Below are positions 39,514-48,229 of a stretch of DNA of 64,000 nt, in pieces (the first letter of the stretch is position 1; each line of letters begins with the position of its first letter). Under the pieces are notes generated by a model. It was given only the letters and a program-made list of their open reading frames with translations, ran no database searches and had not been told where the DNA came from. The position numbers were made by a program, and so were the translations under genes. The DNA lies in contig NZ_CP086322.1 of NCBI RefSeq assembly GCF_023277745.1, forward strand, positions 2,728,001-2,792,000, written 5' to 3'. The DNA comes from Streptomyces halobius. Lineage in GTDB: Bacteria > Actinomycetota > Actinomycetes > Streptomycetales > Streptomycetaceae.

Positions 39514-40749
39514 TCAGACCGCGCCCGGGACCGCGTCCCGCTCCACCGGGCAGCTCATACAGCGCGGTCCGCCCCGGCCCCGGCCCAGCTCGCTCCCCGG
39601 GATCGTGATCACCTCGATGCCGCGCTTGCGCAGAAAGGTGTTCGTCGTGACGTTCCGCTCGTAGGCCACGACCACGCCCGGCTCCACCGCGAGCACATTG
39701 CATCCGTCGTCCCACTGCTCCCGCTCCGCCGAGTGCACGTCCTGGGTCGCGGTGAGCACGCGGATGTCGGCCAGACCCAGCGCGGCCGCTATGGCGCGGT
39801 GCATATGCTCCGGCGGATGGTCGGTGACCTTGAGGTCCTGATCGCACGAGCCCGGCTCGATGGTGTACGAGCGGAGCATCCCCAGGCCCTCGTACTGGAT
39901 GAAGGTGTCCCCGTCGATCATGGTCATGACGGTGTCCAGGTGCATGAAGGCCCGCCGCTTGGGCATGTCGAGCGCCACGATCGTGCGCGCGGAGCCGGCC
40001 GCGAACAGCCCGCGCGCCAGCAGCTCCACGGCCTGCGGAGTGGTCCGCTCGCTCATCCCGATCAGCACCGCGCCGCTGCCCAGCACCAGGACGTCGCCGC
40101 CCTCGATGGTCGAGGGGAAGTCCGCCTGGCCCTCCGACCAGACGTGGAAGTCCTCGCCCTGGAAGAGCGGGTGGTGCCGGTAGATCGCCTCGTAGTGGAC
40201 GGTCTCGCGCTGCCGGGCCGGCCAGCGCATGGCATTGATCGACACCCCGTCGTAGACCCAGGCGGAGGTGTCGCGGGTGAAGAGGTGGTTGGGCAGCGGG
40301 TCCAGCAGGAAGTCGTCCAGGTCCATCACATGGAAGCGGACCGAGGTCGGCTCGGCGTGCCGCTCCAGGAACTCCCGCTTGGTCATGCCGCCGACCAGCG
40401 CCTCGACGAGTTCGGGCACCGGCAGCTCGTCGAAGGCCGCCCGCAGATGGCCGGTGGCCAGCGGGCCGTACTCCTTCTCGTCGAAGACGCGGTCCAGGAC
40501 GAGCGTGCGCGCTTCGGGGGTCCGCAGGCAGTCGGCCAGCAGATCACCGAAGAGGTGCACGGCCACGCCCCGGTCCCGGAGCACATCCGCGAACCCGTCG
40601 TGCTCGGCGCGCGCCCGCCGGACCCACAGCAGATCGTCGAAGAGCAAGGCGTCCTTGTTCGTCGGCGTAAGCCGCTTCAGCTCCAGATCGGGGCGATGCA
40701 GGATGACCCGGCGCAGCCGCCCGGCCTCGGAGTCGACATGGAATCCCAT
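39514..40749 (-). CDS. arcA: Arginine deiminase
   Basis: This 411-residue guanidino hydrolase converts arginine to citrulline and ammonia. Family residues are seen in [37 protein letters not shown] (catalytic His), and the C-terminal nucleophilic cysteine in [13 protein letters not shown]. The start at 40749 ([20 protein letters not shown]) is the standard family N-terminus. It heads the arcA-arcB-permease group; the pathway yields ATP and raises pH, useful under oxygen limitation or acid stress. Confidence 0.95.
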   Translation of the reverse strand: MGFHVDSEAGRLRRVILHRPDLELKRLTPTNKDALLFDDLLWVRRARAEHDGFADVLRDRGVAVHLFGDLLADCLRTPEARTLVLDRVFDEKEYGPLATGHLRAAFDELPVPELVEALVGGMTKREFLERHAEPTSVRFHVMDLDDFLLDPLPNHLFTRDTSAWVYDGVSINAMRWPARQRETVHYEAIYRHHPLFQGEDFHVWSEGQADFPSTIEGGDVLVLGSGAVLIGMSERTTPQAVELLARGLFAAGSARTIVALDMPKRRAFMHLDTVMTMIDGDTFIQYEGLGMLRSYTIEPGSCDQDLKVTDHPPEHMHRAIAAALGLADIRVLTATQDVHSAEREQWDDGCNVLAVEPGVVVAYERNVTTNTFLRKRGIEVITIPGSELGRGRGGPRCMSCPVERDAVPGAV

Positions 40750-41104
40750 CTCCCCATCTTGGCCGCTTCCGGGGCCCGATGAACGGCGCGAGAGCGATGT
40801 TCGGGGATGTCGGCGGGATGGTGGGGGTGGCTGGCGCATCAGGGCGGCTGGCGCATCAGGGCGGCCTATCAGGGCAGGCGGTATCAGGGCTGGCCTCCGA
40901 GTTGCGTCAGGGACGACGCCCTCCGGGTTGCGTCAGGGCCGGGGCCTCGGGGCTGCGTCAGGCCTCCGGCCTCTGGACCGCCGCCGACCTCCGCCGCCAC
41001 TTCACCCGCGCCGTCGGCGTACCGCCGATCGACTACCGCCGGTCTTCCGGACGACGCGGGTGGCGTGACGTTTCGGGGCCGCTCCCACGGCCTCGGTGCC
41101 GCTC
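40750..41104 (+). pseudogene. AraC-family C-terminal fragment and short repeats
   Basis: At about 40964-41049 the plus strand encodes TAADLRRHFTRAVGVPPIDY, the second helix-turn-helix of an AraC-type regulator. Nothing of the rest remains. Upstream, 40838-40960 carries degenerate repeats of GCGCATCAGGGCGGCT and GCGTCAGG, which may have come from expansion during decay. Confidence 0.55.
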
Positions 41105-44062
41105 CTACAACCGCGGGTCCACCGGCTCGCTTTCCAGCGCGAGCACGGCGAAGACCACCTCGTGCACGCGCCACAGCGGTTCGCCGTCCGCCAAGCGGTC
41201 GAGTGCCTCCAGTCCGAGCGCGTACTCGCGCAGGGCCAGCGAGCGCTTGTGGCCGAGGTGGCGGATGCGGAGCCGCTGCAGGTTCTCCGGACGGGTGTAT
41301 TCCGGCCCGTAGATGATCCGCAGGTACTCGCGGCCGCGGCACTTGATGCCCGGCTGTACGAGGCGCCCGTCCTTCTGACGCACCAGTGCCTGCACCGGCT
41401 TGACGACCATGCCCTCACCGCCGTCCGAGGTGAGATCCAGCCACCATGCGATACCGGCCGCGACGGATGCCTCGTCCTCGGTGTCGACGATGAGACGACG
41501 GGTCGGCGCGAGCAGCCCGAGCCGGTCCGCGGGAACCGCTGTCGCAGCGCCGTCGCGCGCTGCGGACTCGCCCGCCGGCGCGGACTCGCCTGCCGCTGCG
41601 GTGTCGCCCACCACCCCGATCTCGGGTTCCGCCGCGATGAGCCGGTCTATCAGCGCAAGCTGTTCGGTGTGCGGCAGCCCGGCGAGGCTGCGGCCCTGCA
41701 CGGCGAGGATCTGGAACGGGGCGAGCCGTATGCCGTCCAGCGCATCGGCCCCGGCCTGCCGGTCCGCACTCCCGCTCGCCACGGCGGACGGGTGCCCGGC
41801 TGCCGGCGCCGCTGCCTCCCGCGCCCCTGCCATCCGCGCCGTCTCTGTCCCGACCCGCCAGCAGTAACGCCGGTACGCGTCCGTGAACGCCGCCGCGTCC
41901 GCGGCACGGTCGCGCTGCCGCTCCAGCAGTGTCGATACATCGACTCCCCGTGCGGCCGCCGCCTCCAGGGCGCCGAGCGCACCCGGGAACACCGCACCGG
42001 ACGCCGCGCCGACGGCCGCGTACTGCTTGCGCAGCAGACCGGCTGCCTTCAGGGACCATGGCATCAGCTCGGCATCCAGCAGCAGCCAGTCGGTTTTGAG
42101 CTCGGCCCAAAGCCCGGCCCGTTCCGCGCAGTCGCGGACCCTCCGCAGAATGTGCTCCGTCGTCTCGGCGTCGTCGAAGAACGGCCGTCCCGTACGGGTG
42201 TAGAGCGCGCCGGTCACGCCCTTAGGCACCCCGAAGAGGCCGGCGGCCACGGCCTCGTCGCGGCAGACCAGGACCACCGCCCGGGAGCCCATGTGCTTCT
42301 CCTCGCACACCACCTCCCGCACACCGTCGGCACGGTAGGCGGCAAACGCCTCCGCCGGGTGCTCCAAGTAGCCCTCCTCCTTCGACGTCGCGCAGGGCGC
42401 CATCGTCGGCGGAAGGTAGGGCAGCAGCCGCGGATCGATCGCGAAGCGGCTCATCACCTCCAGCGCGGCCGCGGAGTTCTCCTCCTTGACGGCGAGCCGG
42501 CCCATGTGGCGGGTCTCCACGATGCGCTTGCCCGCCACGTCGTTCAGGTCGAGTGGACGGCCGTCCGCACCGCCCGGGGCTTCCGTGGTGAGCGGCTTGG
42601 CGGGCTCGTACCAGACCCGCTCCGCCGGTACGTCGACCAGCTCGCGCTCCGGCCAGCGCAGCGCGGTCATGGTGCCGCCGAAGACGCAGCCGGTGTCGAG
42701 GCAGATGGTGTTGTTGAGCCAGCTGGCGCGCGGGGTTGGCGTGTGGCCGTAGACGACGGCGGCGCGGCCCCGGTAGTCCTCGGCCCACGGGTACCGCACC
42801 GGGAGGCCGAACTCATCGGTCTCGCCGGTGGTGTCGCCGTACAGCGCGAAGGACCGGACCCGGCCCGACGTCCGGCCGTGGTACTTCTCCGGCAGCCCGG
42901 CGTGGCATACCACCAGCCCGCCGCCGTCCAGGACGTAGTGGCTGACCAGGCCCTGGATGAAGTCCTGGACCTCGGCGCGGAAGGCGTCGTCCTCCTTGTC
43001 CAGCTGCTCGATGGTCTCGGCCAGGCCGTGGGTGTGCTGGACCTTGCGTCCCTTGAGGTAACGGCCGAGCTTGTTCTCGTGGTTGCCCGGCACGCACAGT
43101 GCGTGGCCGGCCCGGACCATGCCCATCACCAGGCGCAGCACACCGGGGCTGTCCGGCCCCCGGTCGACCAGGTCACCGACGAAGACGGCCGTACGGCCCT
43201 CCGGATGCGCGGCGTCCACGGCGCGGCCGGACTCATCGTGCACCAGCGCGTATCCCAGGCGGCCGAGCAGGGTTTCCAGCTCGGAGCGGCAGCCGTGGAT
43301 GTCCCCGATGATGTCGAAGGGGCCGGTGCGGTGGCGCAGATCGTTGAACCGCCGCTCGGTGACGACTTCGGCCGACTCGGCCTCCGCCTGGCCGCGCAGG
43401 ATGTGTACCTTGCGGAAGCCTTCACGCTCCAAGTGCCGCAGAGATCGTCGCAGTTCACGCTGATGGCGCTGGATGACGCGGCGCGGCATCCCGGCCCGGT
43501 CGGCCCGCGCGGCATTGCGCTCGGCACAGACCTGCTCCGGAACGTCAAGCACGATCGCCACCGGGAGGACGTCGTGCTCGCGCGCCAGCCGTACCAGCTG
43601 GGCGCGGGACTCGGACTGCACGTTGGTGGCGTCCACGACGGTCAGCCGGCCGGCCGCCAGCCGCTTGCCTGCGATGAAGTGCAACACGTCGAACGCGTCG
43701 CGGCTGGCCCCCTGGTCGTTCTCGTCATCGCTGACCAGCCCCCGACAGAAGTCGGAGGAGATGACCTCGGTCGGCTTGAAGTGCCGGGCGGCGAAGGTGG
43801 ACTTGCCGGAGCCGGTGGCCCCGACCAGCACGACGAGGGAGAGGTCGGGCACGGGGAGGGAGCGGGACGGCCGGCTCCCGCTTCCCTTGGTGTGCTTCTG
43901 GCTCACGGTCTCGCTCACGTTCTCGGGCTCTGTCCTTGCGCGGTGTGTCTCTGTGCGGCCTGTCCCCGCGTGATCTGACCTTGTGTGGTCCGACACTGTG
44001 TGGCCCGTCTCTGTACGGTCTGTCCCTGTGTGGCCTGTCCCTGTACGGTCGGCGTCCGTCAT
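41105..44062 (-). CDS. pnkp: Polynucleotide kinase-phosphatase-ligase Pnkp (RNA repair)
   Basis: This 985-residue end-healing and sealing enzyme repairs ribotoxin-cleaved RNA. The kinase has GATGSGKST at residues 81-89. The metallophosphatase shows GDIHGC, GDLVDRGPDS and GNHENK. The C-terminal adenylyltransferase has the lysine motif EEKHMGSR. Its ATG overlaps the hen1 stop by four bases, giving the standard Hen1-Pnkp cassette. Two features are unusual: the first 50 residues are a threonine/glycine/histidine repeat (TGTGHTGTDRTETGH) coded by degenerate 12-18 bp repeats, and an alanine-rich insert sits in the ligase part. The native start may be an internal GTG near residue 49. Confidence 0.93.
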   Translation of the reverse strand: MTDADRTGTGHTGTDRTETGHTVSDHTRSDHAGTGRTETHRARTEPENVSETVSQKHTKGSGSRPSRSLPVPDLSLVVLVGATGSGKSTFAARHFKPTEVISSDFCRGLVSDDENDQGASRDAFDVLHFIAGKRLAAGRLTVVDATNVQSESRAQLVRLAREHDVLPVAIVLDVPEQVCAERNAARADRAGMPRRVIQRHQRELRRSLRHLEREGFRKVHILRGQAEAESAEVVTERRFNDLRHRTGPFDIIGDIHGCRSELETLLGRLGYALVHDESGRAVDAAHPEGRTAVFVGDLVDRGPDSPGVLRLVMGMVRAGHALCVPGNHENKLGRYLKGRKVQHTHGLAETIEQLDKEDDAFRAEVQDFIQGLVSHYVLDGGGLVVCHAGLPEKYHGRTSGRVRSFALYGDTTGETDEFGLPVRYPWAEDYRGRAAVVYGHTPTPRASWLNNTICLDTGCVFGGTMTALRWPERELVDVPAERVWYEPAKPLTTEAPGGADGRPLDLNDVAGKRIVETRHMGRLAVKEENSAAALEVMSRFAIDPRLLPYLPPTMAPCATSKEEGYLEHPAEAFAAYRADGVREVVCEEKHMGSRAVVLVCRDEAVAAGLFGVPKGVTGALYTRTGRPFFDDAETTEHILRRVRDCAERAGLWAELKTDWLLLDAELMPWSLKAAGLLRKQYAAVGAASGAVFPGALGALEAAAARGVDVSTLLERQRDRAADAAAFTDAYRRYCWRVGTETARMAGAREAAAPAAGHPSAVASGSADRQAGADALDGIRLAPFQILAVQGRSLAGLPHTEQLALIDRLIAAEPEIGVVGDTAAAGESAPAGESAARDGAATAVPADRLGLLAPTRRLIVDTEDEASVAAGIAWWLDLTSDGGEGMVVKPVQALVRQKDGRLVQPGIKCRGREYLRIIYGPEYTRPENLQRLRIRHLGHKRSLALREYALGLEALDRLADGEPLWRVHEVVFAVLALESEPVDPRL

Positions 44063-45591
44063 GCCGCAGCTTCCTTCATGCTCCGCGGGCCGTTCGCGCT
44101 CCCCGAACCGCTCGCCCTCTCACCGCCGTTCGCCTGCCGCTCCCAGCCGTCGACCTCCGCCGTACGGAAGTGCGCGAGCTGGGTCGGCGGACCGACCTCT
44201 GGGTCCGCCGGCCCCACGGGACCGAAGGTCACCACGTAACCGTGCCGCTCGGCGACCTCCCGCGACCACTGACGGAACTCCTCCCGCGTCCACTCGAAGC
44301 GGTGGTCCGCATGGCGTACATGGCCGGCCGGCAGCGACTCCCAGCGCACGTTGTACTCGACGTTGGGCGTCGTCACCACAACCGTCTTCGGCCTGGCCGC
44401 CCCGAACACCGCATACTCCAGCGCGGGCAGCCGCGCCGGATCGACATGCTCGACGACCTCGCTCAGCACCGCCGCGTCATACCCCTTGAGCCGGTTGTCG
44501 GTGTACGCCAGCGACCCCTGTACGAGACGTATCCGCTCCGACTGCCGCTCGGGCATCCGGTCCAGACGCAGTCGGCGCCGGGCTTCGTGCAGCGCCCGCA
44601 TCGACACATCCACCCCGACGATCTCGGTGAACTGCATCTCCTTGAGCAGCGCACCGACCAACTGGCCCTGTCCGCAGCCCAGATCGAGGACCCGCGCCGC
44701 ACGGGACCCGCGCAGCACCGTGAGAATCGCCTCGCGCCGCTGTACGGCGAGCGGTACCGGCTTCTCCTCGGTGTCGGTCTCCTCGTCCACCGCGTTGTCG
44801 ATCTCCTCGACCTGGGCGTCGTCGGCCTCGGCCAGGCGTTCCAGCTCCAGCCGCTCCATGGCCTGCCGGGTCAGCGACCGGCGCCGGGCCAGATAGCGGC
44901 CGACGATCACCCGCTGCTCCGGGTGGTCCTCCAGCCAGCCCTCGCCGGCGCGCAGCAGCTTGTCGACCTCATCGGGCGCGACCCAGTAGTGCTTGGCGTC
45001 GTCGAGGACCGGCAGCAGCACATACAGGTGGCGCAGCGCGTCGGCGAGCCTGCGCTTCCCGTCCAGGACGAGCCGTACGTAGCGCGAATCGCCCCACTCC
45101 GGGAAGGTCTCGTCCAGCGGAAGCGGCTCGGCCAGCACCGTCCATCCCAGCGGCTGGAACAGCTTCCGTACGAGTTCCGCACCGCCCCGGGCAGGCAGCA
45201 CCGGCACCTCGATACGCAACGGGAGCGCCTGCTCCGCCAGTTCGGGACGCGCCGGGCACTGTCCCTTCATCGCGCTCGCGAAGACGCTCCGCAGCGCCAC
45301 CGCCAGCAGTGAGGAGGCCGCGTACGGCCGGTCGTTCACATACTGCCCGAGCGCCGAATCCGGAGCACCTCCCCGGCCCTTTCCCCTGCCCCGGCGGACC
45401 AGGGCGATGGGATCGACCTCCAGCAGCAGCGCGGCCGTGCACCGCTCGGCTTCCGCCTCCGGGTACAGCACATGCGCGGTGCCGTACGACGTCGAGAACT
45501 GCTGCGCCTTGTCGGGATGCTTGTGCAGCAGGAATCCGAGGTCGGTCGCGGGACGTTCGGCGCTGCCAGTGGTGGTTATCGTCAGGAACAC
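44059..45591 (-). CDS. hen1: 3'-terminal RNA ribose 2'-O-methyltransferase Hen1
   Basis: This 510-residue partner of Pnkp methylates the 2'-OH at the RNA break before ligation, protecting the site from being cut again. The N-terminal half is the bacterial Hen1 regulatory domain that activates Pnkp. The C-terminal methyltransferase has the SAM motif VLDLGCGQGQLVGALL and the metal-binding EVVEHVD with a later HADHRFEWTREEF. The conserved start FLTITTTG sets the GTG at 45591; an ATG further upstream would add poorly conserved sequence. ATGA overlap with pnkp indicates coupled translation. Confidence 0.93.
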   Translation of the reverse strand: MFLTITTTGSAERPATDLGFLLHKHPDKAQQFSTSYGTAHVLYPEAEAERCTAALLLEVDPIALVRRGRGKGRGGAPDSALGQYVNDRPYAASSLLAVALRSVFASAMKGQCPARPELAEQALPLRIEVPVLPARGGAELVRKLFQPLGWTVLAEPLPLDETFPEWGDSRYVRLVLDGKRRLADALRHLYVLLPVLDDAKHYWVAPDEVDKLLRAGEGWLEDHPEQRVIVGRYLARRRSLTRQAMERLELERLAEADDAQVEEIDNAVDEETDTEEKPVPLAVQRREAILTVLRGSRAARVLDLGCGQGQLVGALLKEMQFTEIVGVDVSMRALHEARRRLRLDRMPERQSERIRLVQGSLAYTDNRLKGYDAAVLSEVVEHVDPARLPALEYAVFGAARPKTVVVTTPNVEYNVRWESLPAGHVRHADHRFEWTREEFRQWSREVAERHGYVVTFGPVGPADPEVGPPTQLAHFRTAEVDGWERQANGGERASGSGSANGPRSMKEAAA

Positions 45592-45820
45592 ACGTCTGAG
45601 TATTACGTGACCTGCCTCGATCCCCCACCGGTTTTCCGGCAGCAGCGACGATTGATCGAGCAGGCCACCGATGCCCCCCTCCAAAAGCGCGTCCATAAGC
45701 CCGCCCATGAGCCGTTCCATGAGCACATTCAGGGCCTCCCCCGGCCACGCGCACGGCGGGGTTGCCACGGCCGGCCAGGCGCTCCCGCCGGGTCGTGCCG
45801 GCAGCGATCACCAAGGCAAT

Positions 45821-46753
45821 ATGGGCGGCATGGAACTTCGCATCTTCACCGAACCCCAGCAAGGAGCCACCTACGAGACGCTCCTCCGCGTCGCGCGGAC
45901 GGCGGAAGAGCTCGGCTACGGGGCCTTCTTCCGCTCCGATCATTACCTGCACATGGGCAATGTCGACGGACTGCCCGGCCCTACGGACGCCTGGACCACC
46001 CTCGCCGGTCTGGCCCGCGAGACCCAGCGGATCCGGCTCGGCACGCTGATGACGGCGGGTACCTTCCGCCTCCCGGGCGTGCTCGCCATTCAGGTCGCGC
46101 AGGTCGACCAGATGTCGGGCGGGAGGGTGGACCTGGGCCTCGGCTCCGGTTGGTACGCGGAGGAACACGCCGCCTACGGAATCCCGTTCCCGAAGGAGAA
46201 GTTCGGCCGGCTCGAAGAACAACTGGCGATCATCAGGGGCCTGTGGGACACGCCTGTGGGCGAGCGCTTCACCTTCGACGGGAATTTCTACCAACTGCAG
46301 GATTCTCCGGCGCTCCCGAAGCCCGCACAGTCGCATGTGCCTCTCCTCATTGGCGGGCACGGCGCCAGGCGCACTCCGGCTCTCGCCGCGCAGTACGCCG
46401 ACGAATTCAACATTCCTTTCGCATCGCTGGAGGACACGGAGCGGCAGTTCAAGCGGGTACGGGCAGCGGCCGAGGAGCGTGGCCGGAAGGCGGATGATCT
46501 CGTCTACTCCAATGCTCTCGTGGTGTGTGTGGGTAAGAGCGACGCGGAGGTCGAGCGACGCGCGGACGCCATAGGGCGGGAGGTCGAGGAACTGAAGGCC
46601 AACGGGCTCGCGGGCTCCCCGGCCGAAGTCGTGGAAAGGCTGGGGCGGTTCGCGGCCCTGGGATCGCAGCGCGTCTATCTTCAGATGCTGGATCTTGACG
46701 ACCTGGACCACATGGAACTGATTGCCGCGGAGGTCATGCCGCAGCTTTCCTGA
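45821..46753 (+). CDS. LLM-class F420-dependent oxidoreductase
   Basis: This 310-residue TIM-barrel flavin/F420 oxidoreductase has the luciferase-like motifs FFRSDHYLHMGN, GRVDLGLGSGWYAEEHAAYG and HVPLLIGGHGARRTP. Two starts are possible; I prefer the ATG at 45821 (AAGG four bases upstream) over 45830 (MELRIFTEPQ). It is divergent from hen1 with a 230 bp gap. The substrate cannot be deduced; such enzymes use reduced F420 to reduce or oxidise small molecules. Confidence 0.88.
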   Translation: MGGMELRIFTEPQQGATYETLLRVARTAEELGYGAFFRSDHYLHMGNVDGLPGPTDAWTTLAGLARETQRIRLGTLMTAGTFRLPGVLAIQVAQVDQMSGGRVDLGLGSGWYAEEHAAYGIPFPKEKFGRLEEQLAIIRGLWDTPVGERFTFDGNFYQLQDSPALPKPAQSHVPLLIGGHGARRTPALAAQYADEFNIPFASLEDTERQFKRVRAAAEERGRKADDLVYSNALVVCVGKSDAEVERRADAIGREVEELKANGLAGSPAEVVERLGRFAALGSQRVYLQMLDLDDLDHMELIAAEVMPQLS

Positions 46754-47004
46754 ACACCGGGCGTCCCGTCGGACGAGCCGCGTCACACCCGGCGGGACGC
46801 CGACCGGCGCAGGAGCGGTGGCACTCCCCGCGCATGGCCGGACGGAGCAACGGGCGTGGGGGCCTGGGCGTAGGCACGAGCGTGGGCGTAGGCACAAACG
46901 CGGGCGTAGGCATGGGCTCCGGCGTGAGCGCTGCTGGACTCACGATCGAGTGGCACCGCCGATTCAGCCGGCGCGGAACCACTCCAGGACGGGCCGGTGC
47001 ACCA
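46754..47004. repeat. Intergenic region with three 18 bp tandem repeats
   Basis: GGGCGTAGGCACGAGCGT and two diverged copies lie at 46866-46919. The remainder of the 250 bp gap between convergent genes shows nothing else recognisable. Confidence 0.7.
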
Positions 47005-47460
47005 TCAGGCGAGGTCCCTGTCGCGCACCTCCAGCTTTTCGAGTATTCCGGCCACGCGGTCCCTCGACTCATCGGCCATGTCGATGGCCTCGACACAGGT
47101 CCAGTACATCCCCTCCTCATCCGCGGTCGACACCACACTCACCAGCGCCTCGCACACCTCTTGCAGCAATTGGCACATGCCGGCCAAAGCGGCCTTGACA
47201 TCACGCACTTCGGACAGCTGAGCCGCCCGCAGCCCACCGGTCGCAGGCCCCGAGCACAGCAGTCCCCCGCTGAACCGCCCGCCCGCGTCGCCCAACCCGC
47301 GTGCTCTGGACCGGACTTCATAGGGCCCGAATATCGCGAGATGGCTACCGATCGCCTCCGACAAAGCTTGCGCTTGCCATGCTTCGACGACCACGTCATG
47401 AGCCGTGCCCGCCTGCGCCAGACCGCGCCGGTTGGCCGCGATGATCCGCACCGCGTCCAT
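47005..47460 (-). CDS. DUF6099-type Streptomyces protein
   Basis: This 151-residue, mostly helical, soluble protein begins MDAVRIIAANRRGLAQAG and contains EAWQAQALSEAIGSHLAIFG and EEGMYWTCVEAIDMADESRD. I recall this pattern from a conserved Streptomyces family labelled DUF6099. No catalytic motif is evident and the function is unknown. The ATG at 47460 has an AGGGAAGGAGGGGG purine-rich leader. It is monocistronic. Confidence 0.65.
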   Translation of the reverse strand: MDAVRIIAANRRGLAQAGTAHDVVVEAWQAQALSEAIGSHLAIFGPYEVRSRARGLGDAGGRFSGGLLCSGPATGGLRAAQLSEVRDVKAALAGMCQLLQEVCEALVSVVSTADEEGMYWTCVEAIDMADESRDRVAGILEKLEVRDRDLA

Positions 47461-47869
47461 CCGCGCCCCCTCCTTCCCTCTCCGTCACTTTCACCTACAC
47501 TCTTTCCACTACCCAGAGTGAGGGTCAACACCCAAAAACGCCAGGGGAATTCGCAAATCTGTGGACAACCAAGGCGCTGTGGAGAGATCCATGACTCCGG
47601 AGAGTGACAAATGGCGGGTTCAGACCCGCTCCTCCCCCTTGCGCCACCCTGTCCCCGCCAACCGCCCTGCCACTACAGGCCACTTGAACCGCCGCCGACA
47701 CTACCGTCACGCCGATCCACGCGATCCCCGCCCGTCGGCCGACATACCGCGCCAGGAGGAGAGGGCACGCCTCAGCAGGGAGGAAGTGCACGTCTCGGCA
47801 GGAAGGCGGCAGGGCGCGCCCGGAGCCCCGCGCACCTCTCCCGTGCCCCGGCTGCCGCCCGGCCGTTCC
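47461..47869. other. Intergenic, nothing recognised
   Basis: About 400 bp between the DUF6099-type start and the MazG-like stop. A small hairpin GCGGGT-TCAG-ACCCGC near 47620 is not part of a tRNA. No coding pattern is visible. Confidence 0.4.
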
Positions 47870-48229
47870 CTACCCCTCGCTCCCCCGCGGCCGGTCCGGG
47901 CGTGCCGAGGGCCCCGGCGGGAAGCGTGACTCATTGCGTTCGATCTTCGCGGCGAGTGCCGTCAGGGCATCGATCCCCAGGGCCTCACAGAACTGCAGCA
48001 GATAGGCCAGTACGTCCGCGACCTCGTCCTCGACCCGGCCGGCGCGTTCCGGGTCGGACATGACTTTCGCCGATTCCTCAGGAGTCAACCACTGGAAGAT
48101 CTCCACCAGTTCGGCGGCCTCGACGCTGAGCGCCGCGGCCAGGTTCTTCGGGGTGTGGTACTGCTGCCAGTCCCGGGCCGCCGCGAAGGCGGCGAGTCGT
48201 CGCTGCAGGGCTTGAAGATCCTCACTCAT
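47870..48229 (-). CDS. MazG-like nucleotide pyrophosphohydrolase
   Basis: This 119-residue all-helical enzyme belongs to the MazG/RS21-C6 type that hydrolyses non-standard NTPs or dCTP. The metal-binding acidic residues are seen in LSVEAAELVEIFQWL and RVEDEVADVLAYLLQFCE. The family length is right, with a proline/arginine-rich tail. Its ATG overlaps the upstream ATPase stop by four bases, so the two are translationally coupled; a nucleotide-pool cleaning role linked to the ATPase is possible but unproven. Confidence 0.85.
   Translation of the reverse strand: MSEDLQALQRRLAAFAAARDWQQYHTPKNLAAALSVEAAELVEIFQWLTPEESAKVMSDPERAGRVEDEVADVLAYLLQFCEALGIDALTALAAKIERNESRFPPGPSARPDRPRGSEG

Noticed and set aside
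47600..47640. tRNA-like T-arm (GCGGGTTCAGACCCGC)
   Set aside because: No D-arm, anticodon arm or acceptor partner lies upstream; it is an isolated hairpin.
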